Assembly (NCBI GenBank): GCA_016124935.1 | Contig: WGMS01000009.1 | Location: forward strand, 25,113-89,112 | DNA length: 64,000 bases | Source of the DNA: a bacterium | Lineage (GTDB): Bacteria; Cyanobacteriota; Vampirovibrionia; Obscuribacterales; Obscuribacteraceae | Reading direction: 5' to 3' | In this document: positions 1 through 10,354 of the stretch, one piece after another | Position numbering within the stretch: the stretch's first letter is position 1 | Layout: every line of letters begins with the position of its first letter | Notes under the pieces: generated by a model | Databases searched by the model: none | What the model was told of the DNA's origin: nothing | The model's input: only the letters and a program-made list of their open reading frames with translations | Position numbers and translations under genes: made by a program

Positions 1-2331
<2,331 letters not shown>

Positions 2332-2475
2332 ACAGATTGGTGTGAGTCATTACATACTTTCAATATACAGTTTTCAGGGTTTGGAATAAGTTCCAACTTC
2401 TAATTCGGGTGAAATTCGCTGAAAGGCGGTTTCAATAGAAGAAGGAAATTCATATTCCAATGAATCCCTAAAAGG

Positions 2476-2593
<118 letters not shown>

Positions 2594-2598
2594 TTTGA

Positions 2599-2634
2599 AA
2601 AAGCCTCGAGTTAATAGCTCGAGGCTTTTCCTTT
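2599..2634 (+). terminator. Rho-independent terminator of the rRNA operon
   Basis: Perfect 12-bp inverted repeat AAAAGCCTCGAG / CTCGAGGCTTTT (2599-2610 and 2618-2629) with a 7-base loop and a T-rich tail, placed a few bases after the 5S gene. Confidence 0.9.
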
Positions 2635-2843
2635 TACTTGTTTTTTTGTGGCAGGCTTCTGATCAAAATGAAAAGCACATTCTCCTTACCCAATCGGTAG
2701 CACTCTTGTACCACTTATGTTGAAGCTCGTGGTCGAGGGGCTCGAACTGGGTATTTTTCCAAATTGATATTGAATACTTGCGGGACAAGCAATGGTATGA
2801 TCTGGAATCTTATATAGTCTCTTCATTATTAAGGGTTACAAGA

Positions 2844-3287
2844 ATGAAAATTTTGCTTCGCGGACTGTTGATGACCACCTTACTTACTTCATTTGGTACT
2901 TCATTTAACAATAGCGCAGCCGTGGCCGCCAATAAAAGCGCAGATGCAAACATAAAACGCGTCGACGCACCCAGCAGAATCTCGGTAGGCAAGACCGCTA
3001 CTGTCACAGTTACCGTAACAAATGAAGGATATACCGACTGGGCTGATTCTGGCGCAATGTTGACCAGTAGAATCGTCTCGGGACCACGTGGTAGAGTCGT
3101 CAACAAAGATATTGCACCAAACGTGGATTGTAAAAAGGCTAAAAAATCAGGAGACACCTGGACTTTTAGATACACAATCACTGGTCCTGACACTCCCGGC
3201 ACCTATGAACTTGTATGGCAAATGGCTACTACTAAAAATGAGCCATTTGGTAGAGTTTCCAGCAAAGAAAAAATTATCGTCGACTAA
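2844..3287 (+). CDS. Exported NBR1-Ig-like domain protein
   Basis: About 147 residues. The N-terminus (MKILLRGLLMTTLLTSFGTS) looks like a signal peptide ending near an Ala-Ala site at about residue 28. The rest reads as one Ig-like beta domain: VTVTVTNEGYTDW near the start and TPGTYELVWQM...PFG near the end match the pattern of the NBR1 central (Ig-like) domain, where a Trp follows an 'N.G...W' strand. I chose the ATG at 2844 because a signal peptide begins there; an upstream TTG at 2778 in the same frame would bury it. It is a single gene after the rRNA operon, with no visible partner. Function is unknown; such domains usually bind other proteins or the cell surface. Confidence 0.7.
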   Translation: MKILLRGLLMTTLLTSFGTSFNNSAAVAANKSADANIKRVDAPSRISVGKTATVTVTVTNEGYTDWADSGAMLTSRIVSGPRGRVVNKDIAPNVDCKKAKKSGDTWTFRYTITGPDTPGTYELVWQMATTKNEPFGRVSSKEKIIVD

Positions 3288-3514
3288 TAGAGTTATTGGC
3301 TCTAGAGCCTGTAAATCTCGCCCATTGAACAAGCACTGGATTATTTCCCTTTTCTCTACAAATGGAAATCCTTATTGTCTGTGGAAAAAGTTTCTGACTG
3401 CAATAACTGGAAAAAAAATCAAATCAAAACAGAAACTAGAAAATGCAAAAAAACTTGTGTGCGATAAGGAGTTTCTATTTGTTCGTGGCATAAAACCCTA
3501 AGAGCGAAGGGAGA

Positions 3515-4441
3515 ATGGCGATGTCGATTCCGGCGGAAATTCAGGAAGACAAATGGATAGGCAAAACCCTGCTTGGCGACTATGCCATCGAGCAGTTGCT
3601 GGGTAAAGGAGCCATGGCGCGGGTCTATAAAGCCCGTCAAAACAGCACAGGCAAGTATCTTGCCCTGAAAACCCTTATTTCGAAAGAGCCCGAGCTCATC
3701 GCCCGCTTCGCCAAAGAAGTCGAGATGCACGGCAAACTGAAACATCGCAACATAGTCGAGACTTTCGGCTGTATCAACGACGCCTCCACCGGTCAGGCAT
3801 TTTTCGTGATGGAGTTTTTGAACGGCAAGACTTTGCAGGAGCTCGTTCGAGAAAAAGGACCGGCTGCCTCTTCCGAGGCTATCTATGCCGTAACCAGCCA
3901 GCTCTGCGATGCGCTCTCCTACGCGCACAACATGGACATAATTCATCGAGATCTGAAACCGGCCAATATCGTTGTGGTCGACACAGAAAAGATAGAGCTC
4001 AAGGTGGTCGATTTCGGCATCGCTAAAGCCAGAAACGATACTGTGGCTCTGACCATGCCCGGAACCGTGGTAGGCTCGCCTATTTATATGAGTCCGGAGC
4101 AATGCCGCGGTCTGGAGCTCGACCCACGAGCCGACGTCTACTCTCTGGGCTGCTTGCTCTACGAGCTGGTTACCGGAAACGTGCCTTACTTTTCGAAGAA
4201 CGTTATGCAGGTGATGAATTCTCACTGCCGCCCGGAAGTGCATCCCAAGCCGATCATAGCCTTCTCTCCGAAAGTGCAGAGACCTATGCACCTCAATCAA
4301 ATTTTAAAAACTGCTTTGGAGACAGAGCGAGAAAAACGCTTCCAGTCGGTGGCCGAATTGAAAGCGGCGGTAGAAGGATGGCACAACGCCATAAAACTCG
4401 GCCTTGATGACAATGCCGAAATAGTTATGCCGAAAGTTTAG
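3515..4441 (+). CDS. Hanks-type serine/threonine protein kinase
   Basis: 308 residues, essentially a lone kinase domain. Visible motifs: glycine-rich loop GKGAMARVYKA (residues 30-40), ATP-anchoring Lys52 in LALKT, catalytic HRDLKPAN with Asp146, DFG with Asp166, and the activation/P+1 segment GSPIYMSPEQCRG. All residues needed for phosphotransfer are present, so it should be active. There is no transmembrane helix or sensor domain, so it is probably cytosolic and controlled through partners. The ATG at 3515 has a purine-rich site (GAAGGGAG) just upstream. Targets are unknown. A related kinase lies at 44034-44897, and FHA proteins, which read Thr phosphorylation, lie at 62281 onward. Confidence 0.93.
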   Translation: MAMSIPAEIQEDKWIGKTLLGDYAIEQLLGKGAMARVYKARQNSTGKYLALKTLISKEPELIARFAKEVEMHGKLKHRNIVETFGCINDASTGQAFFVMEFLNGKTLQELVREKGPAASSEAIYAVTSQLCDALSYAHNMDIIHRDLKPANIVVVDTEKIELKVVDFGIAKARNDTVALTMPGTVVGSPIYMSPEQCRGLELDPRADVYSLGCLLYELVTGNVPYFSKNVMQVMNSHCRPEVHPKPIIAFSPKVQRPMHLNQILKTALETEREKRFQSVAELKAAVEGWHNAIKLGLDDNAEIVMPKV

Positions 4442-4919
4442 TCAACGGAATCAGCATCAAATATGGTGACTTACTCCGCAACTCTCTCACTACATACGGT
4501 GCAAGAATTGCTGGAATACGCCCCTTCTTAATATTTCTTTACATTTCACTCAGGCCCGGGCTGTCCGAGCCCGAAGCCCTGAATTTGGGGTGAATTCGAC
4601 CCCGCTTAAGGCCGATAAGTGATAGCCGGCGCCAGCCCCTCTTGAAAAGCCCCTGTACAGATGAGTATGAAACATTCACAATGGGTAGAAGGTGTTAGGA
4701 AGCGAATGGTCATCAGCAAGCAGCATTAAAAAGGCTAGCGGATTTTTGCTTTGATGAATTCTTTTCCGGAAGCACATAATGCTGGTCAGTCTTTATGAGC
4801 CCGAATCGCAGCAGCTAAGAGGACGGGCGTCGCAAAGCCGATAAGCGTGAGACCCTGTTTCAACAGGAGTTTCAACCGGTATCCATTACTAAATACGCCA
4901 AGTAAGAGGTAGAGATAAC
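4442..4919 (+). other. 478-bp gene-free stretch with several hairpins; candidate structured RNA
   Basis: No credible reading frame on either strand. Several hairpins can be seen: GGGCT/AGCCC near 4559-4573, GGGGT/ACCCC around GAATTCG near 4587-4603, a longer-range pairing of CATCA..AAGC near 4711-4722 with GCTT..TGATG near 4750-4758, and CCTGT-TTCA-ACAGG at 4854-4867. The string GCCGATAAG occurs twice (about 4611 and 4837). The sequence then leads into the gene at 4920. It could be a long structured leader, a free-standing RNA or a decayed mobile intron. I could not match it to a family. Confidence 0.35.
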
Positions 4920-5375
4920 ATGTCGGAAATCACGAAAATGCACGTTCTCGAACAGATCAATGAACACCGGCAGAACACGCTGGACAAGCTCTCTTTGCTG
5001 ATTGTCGATTTCTCCGAGTCGACTCAAAAACATATTGCCAAAGAGGTCAAAATTATTTCTGCCGATGTCGAAGAACACCTCGGTCACGACGACATTCTCA
5101 TTGCTCAGGTAAGGCACCACAACGACCTTCAACCTGAAATCCTCAAGTACGAAGAGCGTAAAGATCGCATCTCCAACACCCTCGGTCAGGTCGCGGCCCA
5201 GGACAAAAAAGATAAAGACGGACTTCTACAGTTGCTGCGCCAGTTATCCGGAGAGCTGAGAGTACTGGCAGAATTCGAAGAACTGCGTCTTCACAAGAAG
5301 ATCAGTCGCTATAGCTCTGCTGAAGAGCTGGAGAATGTATACAACCAGTTTCTTGAAAATAAAGTGTGCGATTGA
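4920..5375 (+). CDS. Small helical protein of unknown function
   Basis: 151 residues, no signal peptide or membrane segment. Composition and pattern (HVLEQINEHRQNTLDKLSLL, later QLLRQLSGELRVLAEFEELR) predict an all-alpha, partly coiled-coil protein. Several His and Glu residues (EEHLGHDD, VRHHND, EELRLHKK) recall four-helix metal-binding proteins of the hemerythrin kind, but the spacing is not convincing and I do not assign that family. The ATG at 4920 has AAGAGGT upstream. It ends 15 bp before the formylglycine-generating enzyme gene, so it is probably co-transcribed with it and the sulfatase. Follows the structured stretch 4442-4919. Confidence 0.65.
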   Translation: MSEITKMHVLEQINEHRQNTLDKLSLLIVDFSESTQKHIAKEVKIISADVEEHLGHDDILIAQVRHHNDLQPEILKYEERKDRISNTLGQVAAQDKKDKDGLLQLLRQLSGELRVLAEFEELRLHKKISRYSSAEELENVYNQFLENKVCD

Positions 5376-5390
5376 CATAAGAGATAAGAA

Positions 5391-6455
5391 TTGAGCAGGA
5401 TCAGCGCGCTCCTTAGAACAACTCGGCCCTGCGCGGCTCTATTTCTATGTGCATATGCTACGGTATTGGTCTTTACCCAATTCCAGTCTGTACAAGCCTC
5501 GGAGAGCGACTCTAGAGAGGGGATGGTCTGGATTCCGGGTGGGCGTTTCACCATGGGTGGTGTCGGTCCAAATGCGCGCCCTGACGAATTTCCGAGACAC
5601 GAAGTCCAGATTTCAGGATTCTGGATGGATGAAACCGAAGTGACAAACAAGCAGTTCGGGGATTTTGTCAGAGCGACTGGCTATATCACGACCGCTGAAA
5701 GGAAAGTGGATTGGGAATCACTTAAACAAGATCTACCGAAAGATACTAAAAAACCGGACGAGGACAGCCTGGCTCCCGGCTCTTTGATCTTTCGAAAACC
5801 ACAGACACTGGAGCCGCAAATGAATTACACCAGGTGGTGGCACTGGCAAAAAGGCGCCTGCTGGTCCCATCCCGAAGGGCCGGGCAGCTCTATTGCCGGT
5901 CGTGAAGACTATCCGGTGGTGCATGTCTCATACTTCGACGCTCAGGAATACTGCAAGTGGGCAAACAAAAGACTGCCTACCGAGGCGGAATGGGAATATG
6001 CCGCCCGGGGCGGACTCTCAGACAAAGAATACTGCTGGGGAGACCAGCCCCTTGATGCCTCCAGGGCCAATACCTGGCAGGGCAGCTTTCCTGTGGAAAA
6101 TCTGAAGGAAGATGGATACGAATCGACCGCTCCGGCAAGATCCTTTCCCAAAAACAGATACGGCTTGTATCATATGCCTGGAAATGTCTGGGAATGGTGC
6201 TCGGACAACTACAAGAACACCGCCTACAAAGAGCGCGTCGAGACAATTGCCCCAAAACCGACGCTAAAAGATCCATCCGGACCGACTGACAGCTTCGACC
6301 CCAGACATCCTCACTCTAAACAGTTGAAAGTGCAGCGAGGAGGCTCTTTTCTTTGCAACCCAAGCTATTGTACGAGCTATAGACCATGTGCTAGGATGAG
6401 TTCCACTCCGGATTCCTCCACATGCCATGTTGGATTCCGGTGTGTTTCGAACTGA
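5391..6455 (+). CDS. Formylglycine-generating enzyme (SUMF1/FGE family)
   Basis: 354 residues. An N-terminal hydrophobic stretch around residues 10-30 (ALFLCAYATVLVFTQFQSV) suggests export. The FGE-sulfatase domain follows: MVWIPGGRFTMGG, DETEVTNKQFGDFVRATGY, LPTEAEWEYAARGG, GNVWEWCSDNY, and at the C-terminus RGGSFLCNPSYCTSYRPCAR...GFRC. Cys322 and Cys327 match the two copper-binding active-site cysteines of aerobic FGE (C336 and C341 in the human enzyme), so it should oxidise a sulfatase cysteine to formylglycine. The start is a TTG with AAGAGATAAG upstream; I see no better ATG. The next gene is a sulfatase with the target motif CSPTR, starting 29 bp downstream, a typical enzyme/substrate pair. 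Confidence 0.92.
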   Translation: MSRISALLRTTRPCAALFLCAYATVLVFTQFQSVQASESDSREGMVWIPGGRFTMGGVGPNARPDEFPRHEVQISGFWMDETEVTNKQFGDFVRATGYITTAERKVDWESLKQDLPKDTKKPDEDSLAPGSLIFRKPQTLEPQMNYTRWWHWQKGACWSHPEGPGSSIAGREDYPVVHVSYFDAQEYCKWANKRLPTEAEWEYAARGGLSDKEYCWGDQPLDASRANTWQGSFPVENLKEDGYESTAPARSFPKNRYGLYHMPGNVWEWCSDNYKNTAYKERVETIAPKPTLKDPSGPTDSFDPRHPHSKQLKVQRGGSFLCNPSYCTSYRPCARMSSTPDSSTCHVGFRCVSN

Positions 6456-6484
6456 GTTCACATATTCTCCCAAGGAGCCTGACC

Positions 6485-8920
6485 ATGGCAAAAAGGTCAT
6501 CACTTATCGGTTTGTGCTGCGCTTTCAGTCTGCTTTTGAGCGGGGCTCCGGCGCTGGCAGGAACTCCGGCAGCCGATTCATCCTCACCGGACCGAACCCG
6601 CCTGCCCATAGCAAGTCCGGATTATCCCTGCTCGAATATTCTCGATGCCCGGGATGCTGTCGCTCCACCTCAATTCCAGGTCAAAGCTCCAGCTCAAGCA
6701 CCGAACGTGATCATCATTCTGATAGACGATATGGGCTTTGGTCAATCGAGCGCTTTCGGCGGTCCTATACAAATGCCGACTCTCGAGAAGCTGGCAAAAA
6801 AAGGTTTGAAATACAACAACTTTCACACCACCGCTCTTTGTTCACCCACTAGAGCCGCCCTTTTGACCGGCCGCAATCACCATCAATGCAATATGGGCTC
6901 GATTACCGAAACAGCAACGGCCTTCCCGGGTCAGACAGGAAGAAGACCGGAGAGCGTGGCGCCTCTTGCCTCCATGCTGCGCTTGAACGGCTATTCGACA
7001 GGAGCTTTTGGCAAGAGCCACGAGACTGCCGCCTGGGAAGTAAGCCCTTCCGGACCGACAGATCGCTGGCCGACGCGCTCCGGATTCGACAAATTCTACG
7101 GATTCATCGGTGGAGAAGCAAATCAATGGGCTCCCACCATATATGATGGCTTGACCCAGGTCGAACCGCCAGCCGATCCGAACTATCACTTCACAAAAGA
7201 CATGACAAACAAAGCGATTGATTGGATGAAGTCGGTCAAATCGCTGACCCCGGAAAAACCGGTTTTTATGTACTTCGCTCCCGGAGCCACCCATGCTCCG
7301 CATCACGTACCGGCTCAATGGATAGCGAAATACCGGGGCAAGTTCGACCAGGGCTGGGACAGACTTCGTGAAGAGACCCTGGCAAGACAGAAGAAGCTTG
7401 GGATAGTACCGGCTGACGCGGTTTTGGCCAACAAGCCGAAAGCGATTAAAGATTGGGACAAGCTGTCGGACGCAGAAAGAAAGCTTTTTGCAAGGCAGAT
7501 GGAAGTCTTTGCCGGATACGGCGAATACACAGACCATGAGATAGCCAGACTGATCGAAGCGGTCGAAGAACTCGGACAGATGGAAAACACGCTTATTTTC
7601 TACATAGCAGGAGACAATGGTGCCAGTGCTGAAGGCGGCTTCAACGGACTGTTCAACGAGATGAGCTATTTCAACAATCATGCCGAGAGTGTGGATGAAA
7701 TTCTAAAACACCTAGATCAACTCGGCGGTCCTGATTCTTATGGACACTATGCCGCCGGCTGGGCCGTGGCAGGAGACACTCCATTCACCTGGACAAAACA
7801 GATAGCATCCGATTATGGTGGCACCACCAATGGTATGGTGGTTCACTGGCCAAGAGGGATTCAGGAAAAGACCCAGCTTCGTTCCCAGTTTCACCATGTT
7901 ATAGATATCGCGCCGACAATTTTGGAAGCGGCCGGTCTGCCCCAACCCAAGAGCGTCAACGGTGTAACCCAGACTCCGATAGAAGGGGTCAGTATGATCT
8001 ATTCATTCAACAAGCCCGAAGCCGAAAGCAAACGCAAAACACAATACTTTGAAATATTCGGCAACCGCTCCATATATCATGATGGCTGGCTGGCAGGAAC
8101 TGTGCACAAAGAGCCCTGGGAGATGAAGCCGAAGACCGGCTTCGCCCAGGACAGATGGGAGCTCTACGATACACGGAAGGACTTCAGTCTATCGAAAAAT
8201 CTAGCAGAAGAGAACCCGGAAAAGCTCAAAGAGCTGCAAGCACTATTCTTGAAAGAAGCTTCCAGGAACCATGCCCTCCCCCTCGATGATCGTTTTCTCG
8301 AGCGCATCAATGCTGCCGCCGTGGGCAGACCGGATTTGATGGCGGGCAGGAAAACCCTCGAGCTATACAACGGCATGAGCGGATTAACAGAGAACGCTTT
8401 TCTGGATATCAAAAACAGGTCATTCACCATTGACGCGGAAATTGTAATCCCCGAAGCGGGGGCCGAAGGAGCGATTATCGCCCAGGCTGGCAAATTCGGG
8501 GGATGGAGCCTCTATTTGAAAGAGAGTAAGCCGAAGTTTACCTATAATTTCCTCGGTCATACAAAATATGAGATCGAAAGCAACGAGACTATACCCAGCG
8601 GTAAAGCCTTGCTGCGGTTTGTCTTCGAATATGACGGCGGCGGACTGGGTAAAGGTGGAAACGCCATTCTCTCTGTAAACGGCAAAGAAATCGCCCGGGG
8701 GCGCATCGAGCAGACCCAGAGCTTCATCTTCTCTGCCGATGAAGGAGCCGATGTGGGCGCCGATCTCGGCACTGCCGTGGCTGACTATCAGGTTCCCTTC
8801 CGCTTCACCGGCGATTTGAAGAAAGTGTCTCTATCTATTGAAGCGGTTAAGAGCGACGAAAAGGCCGAGCATGAAAGAGGACGCGCCCGAGCAGCGCTCA
8901 AGAAAGCAATCTCGGATTGA
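6485..8920 (+). CDS. Exported arylsulfatase, Cys-type (formylglycine-dependent)
   Basis: 811 residues. A signal peptide (MAKRSSLIGLCCAFSLLLSG, cleavage near ALA-G) precedes a sulfatase domain. Motifs: IIILIDDMGFG (Ca-binding Asp pair), ALCSPTRAALLTGR with Cys119 as the residue converted to formylglycine, GKSHETAAWEV, and FYIAGDNGASAEGG. The last 200 or so residues form a beta-rich, concanavalin/LamG-like region (FTIDAEIVIPE, GGWSLYLKES, ALLRFVFEYDGGG) as seen in long arylsulfatases. I chose the ATG at 6485 because AAGGAG lies 8 bases upstream and the signal peptide begins there; a longer frame opens at 6422 inside the FGE gene. The product hydrolyses sulfate esters outside the cytoplasm, giving sulfate for growth or freeing sulfated glycans. 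The specific substrate cannot be told. Confidence 0.93.
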   Translation: MAKRSSLIGLCCAFSLLLSGAPALAGTPAADSSSPDRTRLPIASPDYPCSNILDARDAVAPPQFQVKAPAQAPNVIIILIDDMGFGQSSAFGGPIQMPTLEKLAKKGLKYNNFHTTALCSPTRAALLTGRNHHQCNMGSITETATAFPGQTGRRPESVAPLASMLRLNGYSTGAFGKSHETAAWEVSPSGPTDRWPTRSGFDKFYGFIGGEANQWAPTIYDGLTQVEPPADPNYHFTKDMTNKAIDWMKSVKSLTPEKPVFMYFAPGATHAPHHVPAQWIAKYRGKFDQGWDRLREETLARQKKLGIVPADAVLANKPKAIKDWDKLSDAERKLFARQMEVFAGYGEYTDHEIARLIEAVEELGQMENTLIFYIAGDNGASAEGGFNGLFNEMSYFNNHAESVDEILKHLDQLGGPDSYGHYAAGWAVAGDTPFTWTKQIASDYGGTTNGMVVHWPRGIQEKTQLRSQFHHVIDIAPTILEAAGLPQPKSVNGVTQTPIEGVSMIYSFNKPEAESKRKTQYFEIFGNRSIYHDGWLAGTVHKEPWEMKPKTGFAQDRWELYDTRKDFSLSKNLAEENPEKLKELQALFLKEASRNHALPLDDRFLERINAAAVGRPDLMAGRKTLELYNGMSGLTENAFLDIKNRSFTIDAEIVIPEAGAEGAIIAQAGKFGGWSLYLKESKPKFTYNFLGHTKYEIESNETIPSGKALLRFVFEYDGGGLGKGGNAILSVNGKEIARGRIEQTQSFIFSADEGADVGADLGTAVADYQVPFRFTGDLKKVSLSIEAVKSDEKAEHERGRARAALKKAISD

Positions 8921-8941
8921 ATATCGGACTGCTAAAATTCA

Positions 8942-9130
8942 CTAGCGGCCATGCCGCTTCTTCTTGCGTCGTTGCGCGGCGGCAGCCGCTTTGCGACGGC
9001 GTTTCTCACTGGCCGACTCGAAATATCTCTTTCTCTTATAATCAGACAGGATTGCAGCCTTCTGCACCTGTTTCTTGAAGCGCTTCAGCGCTCTTTCTAT
9101 GCTTTCATTTTCAGAAACTCTTACGTACAA
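8942..9130 (-). CDS. rpsU: 30S ribosomal protein S21
   Basis: 62 residues starting YVRVSENESIERALKRFKKQ and ending in an Arg/Lys-rich tail (EKRRRKAAAAAQRRKKKRHG), the standard bS21 pattern. Start is TTG, with a strong AAGGAG 7-8 bases upstream (complement of 9138-9143). It faces the sulfatase gene and ends 21 bp from it. A good sigma-70-type promoter lies about 110 bp upstream (9239-9267), leaving a leader of about 100 nt. S21 acts at the 16S 3' end and helps in translation initiation. Confidence 0.95.
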   Translation of the reverse strand: MYVRVSENESIERALKRFKKQVQKAAILSDYKRKRYFESASEKRRRKAAAAAQRRKKKRHGR

Positions 9131-9238
9131 ACTTTACTCCTTGTGATGGTGACGACCTCTATGTGAGAAAACCATATCGGCTGGAATTCGCTGCTGACGC
9201 ACCGGACGACTTAAACACTTATAGATCTTCTCACTATT

Positions 9239-9267
9239 ATTATACCCGGTCACGCATCACTCGTCAA
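9239..9267 (-). promoter_or_regulatory. Sigma-70-type promoter of rpsU
   Basis: Read on the minus strand: TTGACG (9267-9262), 17-bp spacer, TATAAT (9244-9239). The spacing is ideal and the -10 is a perfect match. It points toward rpsU and leaves about a 100-nt untranslated leader. Confidence 0.8.
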
Positions 9268-9313
9268 ATCAATGCACCATATATGGTGCTTCAGCAATTC
9301 AAAGAGAACAAAG

Positions 9314-9356
9314 AAAACAAGAAAAACCCGGCCATCCTCCGGGTTTTTCTTGTTTT
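9314..9356 (-). terminator. Long perfect-stem terminator for the gene at 9389-10072
   Basis: 18-bp perfect inverted repeat (arms 9314-9331 and 9339-9356, loop CCATCCT) with a CCCGG/CCGGG core flanked by A- and T-rich ends. It works in both directions by sequence. By position it ends the leftward gene at 9389-10072 before the rpsU promoter. Confidence 0.85.
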
Positions 9357-9388
9357 GTAGGAAACGGGAAGAAAAATTCAGTTACACT

Positions 9389-10072
9389 CTACCCACCAAG
9401 TTGAGCGGCGCTGATAAAACTCAATTCGCTCTTGAGCTCGCTTCTAAGACGGTTCAACGGATTGTCCGCGTAGATGACCTGCAAATATTCGGCTCCTTCG
9501 AAAGCTCTAAAAGTCAGCTTATTAACCGCTGATTGCAGATAGTTTCCCATCACATCGAGCCCCATATGCAAACCGGAGACATTAGTAAGAATAAGACATT
9601 GTTTTTGAAATGAGACCTCGAAGTAAATTCGTTTTCCCAGAATCAACGACCGGCCTTGAATAGACTCCATCTCCGGACACATGCAATCATGCATCTTGAC
9701 CGACTCTTCTCTACGCACCAATTCTATAGAACCGCTCTTGAGCAGATGATTGAACTGGCAAGTCACTTTGATATCGGGTCTCAAAGACCGGATGAACAAG
9801 TCCATCGCTGCTATATTCCTTGCGGTTCCCGGCGGAGCGTACTTCTCCACCTCATGAAGAAAAGCGCTATAAGAATAGAGATTAGTGGCTTTGTCTATCT
9901 GCTCCATCCTGATATAAGAATTTGATGGTGACTGCTTTTCTGTCTTCTCCTTCTCCGGGCGGCTCACTGCCGGCATTCTATAACTAGATATTTTATTCAA
10001 TGTATCGCTCAGCTGAGTCTTCTGCGTTCTCAGCCAAAATTTCGGCGAATCCTTTCCTCTATCCACGCTCAT
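9389..10072 (-). CDS. Hypothetical protein
   Basis: 227 residues, no recognised family. The first 80 or so are polar and Lys/Ser/Thr-rich and look disordered. The rest (from about residue 85) looks folded, with mixed strands and helices (GTARNIAAMDLFIRSLRP, GKRIYFEVSFQKQCLILTNV). No signal peptide or membrane helix. A CxC pair (HDCMCPE) sits in the middle. Start ATG at 10072 with AGGAG about 9 bases upstream. A single-gene unit, closed by the strong terminator at 9314-9356. The 281 bp between it and the divergent gene at 10355 hold no clear gene. Confidence 0.65.
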   Translation of the reverse strand: MSVDRGKDSPKFWLRTQKTQLSDTLNKISSYRMPAVSRPEKEKTEKQSPSNSYIRMEQIDKATNLYSYSAFLHEVEKYAPPGTARNIAAMDLFIRSLRPDIKVTCQFNHLLKSGSIELVRREESVKMHDCMCPEMESIQGRSLILGKRIYFEVSFQKQCLILTNVSGLHMGLDVMGNYLQSAVNKLTFRAFEGAEYLQVIYADNPLNRLRSELKSELSFISAAQLGG

Positions 10073-10354
10073 CCTGCACTCCTGAATACCCTGAATAGTA
10101 ATTTACTGCGGAGTGCCAGGGCCGGTCTAAATCCAGGGCAAGCCGCCTGATATCAATCTATAAGAACTTGCCTTGCTCCACCATCATCAGATCGACCAGT
10201 TTCCCATCGGTCATATGACCTATTCTGCGTTCCCTCAAAAGGTGGAGATAGACGGGAGAGCGCTCAGGGTTTTCCCTATTACCAAGCCCGCTCAAATAGC
10301 GATTAATGGGAATGCGGGGTTTTCTTTCACGAATTTTTCAAAGGAGGGAGCGTA

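Noticed and set aside
3088..3501. A 137-codon plus-strand frame after the Ig-like gene
   Set aside because: Starts inside that gene in another frame, has no ribosome site and a basic, low-quality composition.
3419..4300. A 293-codon minus-strand frame
   Set aside because: Antisense to a clear Ser/Thr kinase with all motifs; the frame shows no family and odd composition.
4831..4839. CGCAAAGCC, as in GEMM-I cyclic-di-GMP riboswitches
   Set aside because: Only this short string fits. The GGGCAAA-type partner segment and the closing helix are not seen, so I do not call a riboswitch.
6842..7681. A 279-codon minus-strand frame
   Set aside because: Antisense to the sulfatase domain.
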